Source: Toxoplasma gondii ME49
Lineage: Eukaryota; Apicomplexa; Conoidasida; Eucoccidiorida; Sarcocystidae
Direction of reading: 5' to 3'
Length of the DNA stretch: 64,000 nt
Assembly: GCF_000006565.2 (NCBI RefSeq)
Contig: NC_031469.1
Location: 558,001 to 622,000 of the forward strand
In this document: positions 11,101 through 20,946 of the stretch, piece after piece
Layout: the number at the start of each line of letters is the position of its first letter
How positions within the stretch are numbered: the first letter of the stretch is position 1
Translations under genes and position numbers: made by a program
Notes under the pieces: generated by a model
Databases searched by the model: none
What the model was told of the DNA's origin: nothing
The model's input: the letters and a program-made list of their open reading frames with translations, nothing else

Positions 11101-13365
11101 CATTAGGTGCGTGAAAACTAGCTCGTTTGCTGCAGGAAATCGGCAGACTGTATGACATATGTAAGCGCTGGTTGCTGATTTCGTACCGACGGCGTTTAAG
11201 CGATCTACCTGCAACGAGTATAACAAACAACTCCCCTCCACAGTACCACCCACGAAAGGCGCAAAAATGGAACCGAAGAAGCGCTTCTGTCTGTGTGTTG
11301 TCTGATTCAACAATGGAATTCCTTTGTGTCTGTGCAGAGGTTCTGGCAATACCGACGACCGTTGGGATCGATGCTTCGCACTTCGCCGGCAAGGGATTCC
11401 GTCCTATGTTGACGCAACTCCGTCGGCAACTTGTCACTCCACCAAACACCACGTAGGAACCGGTTAGCGGTTTTCACCAACTTCTAATGATAACAAAGGC
11501 TGACGGACTCTGACAATGCCCGCGTTCCTAAAGAGAGGAATGTGGGAAACATAGAACTCTCACCGGCACACTTCTAGCGCCTGTCCTGCGGGTCTTGAAG
11601 TTAAGCACTAGAATCGCTGTAATGTTTCATCGCCAAAACATTCTCAAGAGCATTTTACAAGTCAGGACTGCGCATGTTTTCTCAAGCCGATACGAGGAGT
11701 AACTCGACAACTTCGTAGACCGCCGGGATGCTCTGTGCACAAGCTAATCGCGACCCAGTCCGCCCCTCTTCCTTTCACCAACTTTTCTGAGCTCCTTGTT
11801 TTCGATATATCACGTGGATAAGAGATGTTGGCCGCTAGCGACACATGGCCTAAGCTATAGATCCTTGAATCCAGTTCGCACTATCTGGATTTGGCGTTTA
11901 ATTAGATAAACACGCGTAAGTCAGCTTTCACAATACCGACATCGATCGCGCTTCCTCGCTGCGGTGCTGCTTTGGGCACGAAGCCAATCCGCAGTTCAGT
12001 CCTGTGCCCTTTACCTCAGATAACCAGTATTAGATCTGACATTCTGTACCAACACAAATGTAATTGTCTACCATACTTGAAAGGATTTTCTCTTTCCAAT
12101 TGGCTTTTGGTTCGATGACTGCCGCACCTTTTTCCTCGGCGAGCGTCACCGCTGCCACCCTCTTCATATGGGTTTTAGGTCACTAAGCCGGCTGAACAAA
12201 CGACTTTGTCAGAAAAATGTGACCTGCTCCCAAAGCTTAGACACTCTGTGAAAAACGCCCAAGAAATGTGATCTTCTCCAAAGCTTAGAAACTCCCTCAC
12301 CACCCCGGATCCAGGTATTTGACACTTTACTCCACAACTCGCCGTCATTGCTTGGTTTCGATGCAAAGTCCAGAGTTTTAAGAAACCACCGACAGCGGAG
12401 TGCAGAGACATTTACCGCTTTCCACAGCTGCCAAGGGCCTGCTTAGACAGACGTCTTCGAGGGCACAATATCCTCAGCATTTTTACCCACCAAGACAGAT
12501 ACCCTCACGATATTTCAATCACCGACGGGTTGGCGCCTTGCGCCATGCCCGGGCCTACTCGCCCCGTTTGCTTGCACTGGTCACTCTGGAGAGCATACTC
12601 GTACGCCACCAGTGCATCACTGGGGACGATACTCCCGCTCGCGATCAAGCACAGATCTTGGAGCAGTTGCCGCATGCGAGCTCCGCGGAAACTTCGGAAG
12701 CAGCAAAAAACAATTTCCTTTTGTGCCAGATCCATTTCGCGCAGTCGAGAAGGCGCCGACGCATTCGCGCGCCCTCTCGTCGCTTCGATAGCTGAAAACA
12801 ACACACACTGAACAAAAACCGTCTCTGCAGAAAGACTGGAAACCAGAGATCTTTCAACCGCGTCGAAACGCTCAAAAACGCGTGTGTGCAGATTCGGCGC
12901 AAAATGCTTGGTCGTTGGCGAGGCCACACATTTTCTGAGCACCAAACAGACTCTTTAAGGTCGTTCCCAGTCGCAGCGGAACTGACTCTCGCGCTCGGCA
13001 CACCAGGGAGTTCAGCTGTTGCCCTTCTATAAAAAACCCAGTGTCTCCACGAAGCAAAGTCGACAACGGAACGCGCATTCAGAGAAGCACAACCCTGAAA
13101 ACCTTTCCTCATGCAGCGCTTGGACTTCGAAGTACCACAGAGAACACAATCCTTCCAATCCGTCAGTTGGTCACACCAAAATGCCTCGCGATCTTTTTGA
13201 GCAGAAATATTATCGCGTAGAGAGACATAAAAACAGATAGACATGGCGAAATTTACATAGATAGGCCGCAGGACAAAGCGATAGAGAAAACAGAGGGAAA
13301 CAGATAAACGCATGGATCGATTGCATCCTAGGATTGATCGTTTTCATCGAATTGCCTCAAGTGTT
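5112..13365. other. 8.2-kb stretch with no supportable gene
   Basis: Base composition here is more even than in the flanking genes. All open frames are short, stops are frequent on both strands, and I see no chain of exons with matching splice phases. The part next to 5111 must hold the promoter of the repeat protein. The best isolated open frame is plus 7448-7795 (115 codons, Ala-rich start, rest mixed), with no recognisable domain. An imperfect direct repeat lies at 12213-12294. I found no tRNA with convincing A and B boxes. Decayed gene copies or organelle-derived inserts would need a database search to exclude. Confidence 0.6.
12213..12294. repeat. Imperfect direct repeat, about 33 bp, 49-bp spacing
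   Basis: Two similar copies lie at about 12213-12245 and 12262-12294. They share aaatgtga, then a ctcc-containing stretch, then caaagcttaga and actc, with a few substitutions and one indel. It is probably an old local duplication in non-coding DNA. Confidence 0.6.
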
Positions 13366-16300
13366 TCACGATAACTCGTTCGGAACGAATCCCTGTGACT
13401 CAGGCCGTTCTCGAAACTCACTTGATGGCGCATTCGTGTTTGTGAGCCACTGAGAGGTGGTCGCAAGGAACACTTGGTCGTATCTCTCGCTCCAGAGCGC
13501 GAAGGCCTTCCAAAGGACTGAGAGATTTTCGAGACCCCAGCAGTGGAGGTTTTCCAACGTCGCGGCGACGATCTCTGGCAGGCGCTTTGCGACGACGCGG
13601 TCGACCTGCAGAGCCCCACAGGTGCTGCACGCGTGGCAGTAGAGAATCGCCTGACGCGCGACATCTGCGTCTTGAGACTGGCGGACCGTCTCCACGCAAA
13701 GCTGCAGCGTGATTTCAAAGACGTCGACTTGGCAGAACATATCGCTGGGGCCAAGGACGCCGCCCGTGCGAGTTTCCAACTCGCTGCATGCACCGCCGTC
13801 GCCCTTCTCTTCGCGGTCCCCGCCGGTCCCGCGGCGGAACTCACGAATCCCTACGCACCCCAGAGCCCCGCCCTTGCTCGCGCTGCCTGTCAAGGCCTGG
13901 ACGCCTGGCGCGGCGGCTGCGTACGCGAGCAGGAAGTCGAGGAAGGGCGCGTAGATGTCGAAGATGTTCTGCTGAGGGGTCAGGAGCCGTCCGAGGTCCA
14001 CGAACAGCGAGGTGATCTGCCTGAGGCGCTGAGATGCCCACATCTTCACAGCCTGAAGCAGCTGCCGGCCCTGCGGCGCACGCGCGTCGTCTGCATGCGC
14101 CGGACCGCGCTCGTCGCCGGGACATGCCTCCCGGGCGATGCGAAGGAGGTCTCCGAGAACCACCACCCCACAGGCCTGGAGGGCCGCTTGGGCGCAGAGC
14201 GACCCGGGGCGGGAAGCCCCAGAGGCCGTTGCGCCTTCCGCGGCCTGTTGTCGCGCGAGGGCCGCGGCGCGGCTCGTGAGCGCGACCGCGCTCGAGACCA
14301 ACTCAGAGCCCACGAGGTCGGCGACCGCCGGCCAGACGTGAGTTGCCGCTGTCAAGCTGGAACCGAGCCCTCGGAGCAGCAGGCGCATGCACCGGATCGC
14401 GAGCACCGCAAGTACGGCCTCGTTACTCTGCGGCGCCTCCAGGGGCTCCTTCCCTTTCAAGTCCACGACCAGGGCGCTGAGGTGGACGCGCTGTCGCGTC
14501 ACGGCGTTTACTGGGAGGGTCAGGGGCGAAAACAAGGGCGCAGGCGAGCCTCCCGGCGACCCCACAGGATGAGGCTGAAGCAGGAGGGCGCCGCGAATCA
14601 CATTCAGCCAAAGTGTCCAGAGGTCGTCTTCCATGAAGAAACACTCGAGGGCAGCGCGCACTACCTGGCTTTCGTCGTCTTCTCCCGTGCTTACGCCGCA
14701 CCCCGTCGCGCCGCTCGACCCGTTGCGCGAGGTGCAGACGCGCCCGCCACAGAGGGCCCAGCAACAAAGTTCGAGGCGCTGAATGAGGCGACTGGCGTCT
14801 CCTCGCCACGCGGCCATGGCCTGCGCCGCCGCCGCAGAGTCGCTGGCCTTCGTTGCGGCCTCGAGGCCTACGCAGCACCTCTGGAGGAGCTGGCGGGTCC
14901 CGCGCATGCTGCTGTTGAAGAGGCGCGGGACGTCCGCGCGCGGGAACGTGAGTACGAGCTTCACGGCCGCAGCGTGCAGTGTGCCGTCGACCTGGGCGCT
15001 CTGTTGCGGCGCCGTCTCCTCGACAAATTTGCAGAACAACTCGAGCTCCTGCAGAGCCACGGCGCCGCTCCGGCTCGGCCCTGCACCCTCGCCCTCGTCC
15101 GGCTCTGCGCCCCCCCCCAGGTGGTGACCGCCCCAGGTGGTTAGCTGAAGAATGCTGTCCGCGACGAGCGGCGGGTCGAGGGGCAGCAGGCGCAGCAGCG
15201 TCTGCAGTGCAACGGTCCAGATCTGCGTGAGGAGCGCGGCGGCGCAAGTCGTCGTCGGCGGCGCGTTCAGCCCTGCATACTCCGGGTCTTCCTCGGTGAA
15301 GTGAATCGCCGCCTTCTTCAAGATCTTCGCTGCCGCGGCAGCGCAGGCGGGGTCGTCGTCCGGCAGAGCAGGAAGACAGAGAAAGAGGGGCGCGAGCGGA
15401 AGAGGGATGCCGTTCAATCCCTCGACCAGGGAGTCGCTGAGCAGGAGAAGAACCTCGGCGCCCGCCGCGTCTCGCTGCTGCAGAGCAGCCTGCATGCTCT
15501 GCGCGATAGAGTGGAGGAACTCGCGACCGTCTTCCGAGCCACAGGCGTCGTAGAGGAAGAAGACATCGCACACCACATCTCCAGCTGTCTCGACAAACAG
15601 CCGCCGCTCCTCCACAGTCTCCGGGAGCGGCGCATCACCCGGCGCAGCTGCCCAGGCTGGGCTGTCTCGCCGGCAGTGCTGGAGCATGCTCGAGATACAC
15701 GGCGGAGCTAGACGTTGCAGAAGAAGGCGAAGAATCGGCAGAGGCAGCAGCTGATCGCGTCGGAGCTCCTTTACCACGCCCCATACGTTGCTCGCGCAGA
15801 GCCAAGTCTGCGGCTGGCGTCTCCACAGCTGCACGAGGAGGTCGCCGCACACCGACTGCGTTTCCGGAGCTCCAGGCTTCACCGCTGGCTTCACTTCGGC
15901 CTGCACTGCGGAGAACGCGGCCCCGAAGTCCCCCAGAAGCAGCCCCGGAAAGCCCTCGATGAGCGTTTGGACGACGGTGCCCCAGCGGAGAAGAAGCGCG
16001 AGTTCCTCACCCTCTTCGTCGCCCTGCCAGGCTCCAGAGACGCACGCGTCGCCCCGCCGCAACAGCTCAGAGAAGGCAACGAGCTGCGTCACCACGGCGG
16101 CACAAAGTTCTCCCTCGCCGCCAGTCGCCTGGAGGCCGCCCTCGATCCAGGCGCGAAGCACTTGCTGGGAGGTGTCTGCGGGGTCACAGGCCCCTGGGGT
16201 GCCAGCAGGCGACGAGGCCTCACGCCCGACCTCGAGCGCGCGGCTCCGACTGCTGCAGCTTGAACTCTTGGGCGCCTGGTGCAGGCTCTGAGGCGGCCCC

Positions 16301-17367
16301 GAGAGACTCCAGAGCTGCATGTACGTAGGCAGTTTGGGAAGCGCCGCGACCAGGCAGTCGGTGAGCGCAGCTTCCTTCGCTAGGAGCGGCGTGACCTGCG
16401 CAAGAGCGCGGCAGAGAGTCGCGTGCTGAGCAAGAGGCGCGTCCCAGAGCCCCATCCACGCGACGAGAAGCTGCAGGGCGCCCTCGACACAGAGAGATCT
16501 GTAGCGCGAAGCGGAGGGACTTCCGGAGTTCGCGGACCGCGCAGAGGCGCCTGCGAGGGCGGGGGCGACACCGCCCGACGCAGAAGCCGGAAGAGCCGTC
16601 TGCGCCGCAGCCACGAGGATATCTGCTGCGAGGTCGAAGACCGCTATCCAGTGTTTCTCGCAACTCAGCGCCTGCGGTGTCTCCACAACGCGCCTCACTC
16701 CGCGCGAGGGGGCATCGAGGCCTTTGAGGACGTCAGGGAGCGCCGCAAGGACGCAGACGGCCGTACAACATGTCAGAGAGAAGAGACCGAACGAAGGAGA
16801 GGCGAGGTCGTTTGAGGAGCTGCCAGGCAAGCGGGCGAACTCGAGGAGGTCGGGGAGTGCCGAGGACCATACAGAGGCGTCCGCAGCGCTCTGGATGATG
16901 CAGTGAGCAATGCACTCCGAGAGCCGCGAAAGGACAGCGACAGAGAGGGCCGGACAGGCGTCCTGCGCCTGCTGAAGAGAAACCACGAGCTGAAGAAGAA
17001 AGCAGGCGAGTTGTTTCTTCTCCTCCAGACTCAGGTGGTGTGGCTGCTGCACAACTTTCCACGCAAGCGTCTGCGCCGCGACCATCACGAGCTGCTCGTC
17101 GCCGTCGCGCGAGGCAGACGCGTCTTGGAGAGGCAGTAACAGACGCTGCGAGAGGAGGTGTCTAGACACCTGCCACGCCTCGGGATTCTCTTGAAACTGG
17201 AGGAGCCAGGCATTTGCAGCCGTCTTCGCCTCCGGACGACTGTCGAAGAAGAGCACATGCAACTCTTCTTCCAGACGCCTTTCCAACACCGACAGAGACT
17301 CCTCGTCCAACACAGGCAAAGGCGCGTGAAGCGCCGTCGTGCCTCCACGTCCACTCTCCTCTGACAT
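13366..17367 (-). CDS. Importin-beta family nuclear transport receptor, transportin-3/importin-13-like
   Basis: This is a single uninterrupted frame of 1,333 codons starting at ATG 17367. The first 200 residues resemble the N-terminus of the transportin-SR/importin-13 branch of karyopherins. A helix with ANAWLLQFQENPEAWQVSRH is followed by a second helix where cargo carriers read Ala-Gln-Thr-Leu-Ala-Trp-Lys, and then by an exportin-1/importin-beta-like helical segment. The rest is alternating amphipathic helices, as expected for HEAT repeats, up to the stop. Family members elsewhere have about 900-1,000 residues; the extra length comes from Ala/Gly/Ser-rich loops between helices. Such receptors carry proteins, often SR-type splicing factors, into the nucleus in a Ran-dependent way. 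The family call is fairly secure; the choice between transportin-3, importin-13 and an exportin is inference. The gene lies head-to-head with TVP23. Confidence 0.75.
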   Translation of the reverse strand: MSEESGRGGTTALHAPLPVLDEESLSVLERRLEEELHVLFFDSRPEAKTAANAWLLQFQENPEAWQVSRHLLSQRLLLPLQDASASRDGDEQLVMVAAQTLAWKVVQQPHHLSLEEKKQLACFLLQLVVSLQQAQDACPALSVAVLSRLSECIAHCIIQSAADASVWSSALPDLLEFARLPGSSSNDLASPSFGLFSLTCCTAVCVLAALPDVLKGLDAPSRGVRRVVETPQALSCEKHWIAVFDLAADILVAAAQTALPASASGGVAPALAGASARSANSGSPSASRYRSLCVEGALQLLVAWMGLWDAPLAQHATLCRALAQVTPLLAKEAALTDCLVAALPKLPTYMQLWSLSGPPQSLHQAPKSSSCSSRSRALEVGREASSPAGTPGACDPADTSQQVLRAWIEGGLQATGGEGELCAAVVTQLVAFSELLRRGDACVSGAWQGDEEGEELALLLRWGTVVQTLIEGFPGLLLGDFGAAFSAVQAEVKPAVKPGAPETQSVCGDLLVQLWRRQPQTWLCASNVWGVVKELRRDQLLPLPILRLLLQRLAPPCISSMLQHCRRDSPAWAAAPGDAPLPETVEERRLFVETAGDVVCDVFFLYDACGSEDGREFLHSIAQSMQAALQQRDAAGAEVLLLLSDSLVEGLNGIPLPLAPLFLCLPALPDDDPACAAAAAKILKKAAIHFTEEDPEYAGLNAPPTTTCAAALLTQIWTVALQTLLRLLPLDPPLVADSILQLTTWGGHHLGGGAEPDEGEGAGPSRSGAVALQELELFCKFVEETAPQQSAQVDGTLHAAAVKLVLTFPRADVPRLFNSSMRGTRQLLQRCCVGLEAATKASDSAAAAQAMAAWRGDASRLIQRLELCCWALCGGRVCTSRNGSSGATGCGVSTGEDDESQVVRAALECFFMEDDLWTLWLNVIRGALLLQPHPVGSPGGSPAPLFSPLTLPVNAVTRQRVHLSALVVDLKGKEPLEAPQSNEAVLAVLAIRCMRLLLRGLGSSLTAATHVWPAVADLVGSELVSSAVALTSRAAALARQQAAEGATASGASRPGSLCAQAALQACGVVVLGDLLRIAREACPGDERGPAHADDARAPQGRQLLQAVKMWASQRLRQITSLFVDLGRLLTPQQNIFDIYAPFLDFLLAYAAAAPGVQALTGSASKGGALGCVGIREFRRGTGGDREEKGDGGACSELETRTGGVLGPSDMFCQVDVFEITLQLCVETVRQSQDADVARQAILYCHACSTCGALQVDRVVAKRLPEIVAATLENLHCWGLENLSVLWKAFALWSERYDQVFLATTSQWLTNTNAPSSEFRERPESQGFVPNELS

Positions 17368-19143
17368 TTCGCTCGTGTCTCAGAGAGAAAAGAACAGAAA
17401 AGACAGAGAGTAGACACACAGAAGCTAGCGAGAAGAGAGGCGATGAACATAGGAATGGGAGGGAAGATAGCGGAGAGGATGGAGGAAAGCGCAGATGGAG
17501 AAAAAAGAGAAGATAGAGAGAGGAAAACACGGAAAGGAGACAAAGAGAAGGTAGACGAGAGGGAGAAGGGAAGCTATAGAGGCGAAAGGATACGAGACCC
17601 GGCAGAAGACGAGAGAGAGAAGAAGCAGACGAAGAAAGAATTGAGGAGGGGCGCAGGAGGTCGGGAACGGAGGATTCAGGACTCCAGGGAGCGGAGAAAG
17701 GAAGGAGAGGAGAAACGAGAAGAGGACGCTGAGAGAGCCCAGCAGGCGTCGTGAGGTAGTCTTGCCCGAACGAGGATGAAAATTGAGACGCGGAGATACG
17801 AAGTCGCCGCTCCGGCCCGTTGGAGAATCAACATGCGGCGTGGAGAGTTGAATGCAGGAGAGAGTTAATGACGTAATACACGGATTCTGTGTTACCGATG
17901 GTGTTCACAGCGAGAGAAAACGACTAGTCAGATGCTCGCGTGACCCGAACCATCGTACCGAGAGTCATCATCTCTCACTCAGGAGTATTGGCGCGCGTTT
18001 TCACGAGGACCTCTCTGCCCTCCAATGTGCGGACGAGGAGAACACGAGACCGAATCTCGGCACCCGAAAAGGGCCTGGACAACTGCGATGCCCCCCGCTG
18101 TATATATGTACACTGCGGAATATCGAGGATCGCAGCATCCGAAGGCAAAGCACGCGAGAAGCCGGCTTTGCCTCCTCGTTCCACGTCCTGGCGACCTGCG
18201 CAAGTCAGAGGCGCCTACATTCTCTGATGTTGGAAAGCGAGAGAGACGCAGCTGAAAAGAAAGCGGTGTGCAGCGAGGAAGTTGTCTTCGCGCAGCTTCG
18301 GCCGTCGGCGGCGGGCTTTCCCGTTCTCAGCACATGCACGCGCATGCCGCAGAAAACGGCGACTCATTTTCTGCCGCGATTTTTGGTGAAAAGATGCCCT
18401 CAAACACGAAGTCCAGTGTGTGCCTTCCCTCTTGACTTCTGGCCGAACACCAATACGCGGAATTTGAGGTTCAATTTGAACTTCTTTGCCCTGTTCCGCG
18501 CCTCCCGACGGCCTCCCGTCCAACGCCTCTCAGAAGCGTACAGACACACCGGACCGGGTACACGGTCGCCAAGCTGGAAGGGTTTCTCGTTTTTCGACGC
18601 CTTTCGCTACCGCGAGCATTCTTGTTTCCGCTTTTCTTCTCTCCGAAACTTCGAGTGTATCTCCAGCTCCTTCCGCTTCGCGCGTGCGTCTCACCTTCGC
18701 TTCCCTGCTTGTTCGTCCCTTTTTCAACCGCAAACTTCTCGTCCTTTCACGCTGGGTATGCCGTCTCGAGCCTCCGCAGCTACACCCGCTGCTCTTTTCT
18801 GCTGCTCTTTTCTTCCTGTCCTATTTCGTCCTCCGTCCCGTTCTGTCTCCGAAGTTTTCTTTCTCGTCGTACACGTACATTCAACGCTTTCTTCTGTCCT
18901 TTTTAAGCAATCCACGGGGGTGAGCTCGTATGGACTTGGACGAACACACTGCGAGCCTCGTGTCAACAAGGGCACACTGGCTGGAGGTCGCCGGACAGAG
19001 AAGAGCAATTCTAACGCGAATCAACTCAGTTAAGGAGCACAGAGTGTAAACAAGCTACTCGTCATTCTCCCCGTTTTTCACGCGAAGAATTCCCTGTGGC
19101 TTGTAGAAAGGCGCGAGCCAGCTCGAGGCTCCAGTTCAAGAAC
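17368..19143. promoter_or_regulatory. Divergent intergenic region between the importin-like gene and TVP23
   Basis: These 1.8 kb must contain both promoters. From 17390 to about 17750 the plus strand is almost pure purine (GA-rich), so the leader of the minus-strand gene would be CT-rich. A GCTAGC word, known as an apicomplexan AP2-type motif, lies at about 17424, some 60 bp upstream of the importin start codon. From 18580 to 18900 the plus strand is CT-rich, mirroring the other side. Long open frames here result from low-complexity composition. No start site can be fixed from sequence. Confidence 0.45.
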
Positions 19144-20910
19144 ATGATCAATCTGAACTCGGCCCCGAACGGCCTCTCTGCGTCTGCCCAAGATGCGGAG
19201 GGCCTCTCCTTCCTTTCTTCAAGTGTCTCGACAGCTGGCTCGACTGCCGCCTCTACTGGCCGAGGACCTGGCGGCTCCATCCCTCAGTCTCTCGACTATT
19301 CTTCGTCTGCTGTTCCCTCCTTTCTGCAACGCTGGTTCGCCGGCGCCAAAAACCCGACAGTCTGTTTCTTCCATCTCTTTTTCAAAGCGGCAGCCCTTGC
19401 AGTGTACGTCCACCAGGTGCTACGCTCTGCAGAGGCTTTCTGCTGCTATCTCGTCGTGCTTCGACGCCTGTCTTGCCTCCCTTTTCCTCTTCTCGTTTTT
19501 TGCCCCTCCTCGCGTTGCCCCCTTCTACGTTTTACGTTTCGACTCTGCATAGACGCTCCTTTTGCTCTGCGTTCACTCTCTCACGTCGTGTTTCCATGCA
19601 GACGTCTGGTTCACCGCCCCCGCCCTGCCTCCTTCTGGCGTTCCGCGCTGCTCTGCACGCCTCCCAGATTCACGCTGTTACCCAGTTTCCAGTAAACTGC
19701 TTGTGTCTGCCCTCGCCTTCTCTCGCTTCTGTGCAGATACATCGCCGGCGGCTGGCTCCTGCTCTTTCTGAAGGACGGGGAGATCTTTGTCTTCGTGGCG
19801 ACGCTAGTGCTCCTCGTTCTCGACTTCTGGACAGTCAAGAATGTCTCCGGTCGGTGAGTCTGGACCCGCGCCTTAGACCGTCGCGGCCTCCTGTGCGTGA
19901 CGCCTTCGAACTGCGTTAGCGGGGAATCCTGTGTAGCTCTTTGCAGTTGACGGTGACGACGAAGATGGAAAACGGCTTTCGCCGAGTCAAACGACTTGCA
20001 AACACCGCTGCGCTCACGGACTCCCACCACGGCCTTTGCCTTCATTGCAGACGAACTGGCTGGCAATTCAAAGGGAGGACGCGCGCCTCTGCGTGCCTGT
20101 GTAAAGCGCCCTTCTCTCCGCAATCCTTGTTCAGTCGTGAAGGCTTCTGGGTACCGGGTCCCCCTTCTCTCGTGACAGCGGCGAACTCTGTTGTCAGCTC
20201 CAGTGCGCTTTCTCTCGCGTGTGTCTATCAATATCTATATCTATCTGCCTATATGTCCATATATATATATATATGTTTATAGATATATGTTTATATATAT
20301 ATATATATTTATAGATATGTATTTATAGATATATATAGATATGCATATACATAGATGTATACACATATATTTATATGAACATAAATTTAAGTGGATGTGA
20401 ATGCCTACCTACACATGCGTTTTTGGACGGCTTTTCTTGTTGTCTTTTGACATCTCTTTCGAAATTTTTCACATTTCTTCTCTGCGTCGCCCCCAGGATT
20501 TTGATCGGAATGCGTTGGTGGAGTTCGGTCGACGCGGAAGGGAACAACCAGTGGATTTTCGAGCGCGCTCAGGTGAAGAAGAAGACGCTTTTCTCCGACC
20601 CGTGGTGTTTTTGCGAGTAGTGCATCTGCATGTGAAATGTCAGCGAGGAAGGCGCAGACTCTTCTGCCTAAATGTTTCCTTTTCTGCGCATATTCTTGTC
20701 CGGCTCACTTTGTGTGCGTGTCGCGTAAACAGGACACCTCTCGTTCTCCGTACCTGTAGATGCGTATAGACAGATACATATATACAGATTGATGCGTTAG
20801 AGGGTGTAAACGTTGATTCTTGTCGTTGTACATGCATATGTGCATACGCTTATGCATATGTATACAAATAGATGTACATGTACACATATATACATATGTT
20901 GGTTTACACA

Positions 20911-20946
<36 letters not shown>

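Noticed and set aside
13543..15144. 533-codon plus frame
   Set aside because: It is antisense to the importin-like gene; Arg/Ala/Gly-rich composition reflects high GC, and there is no family motif.
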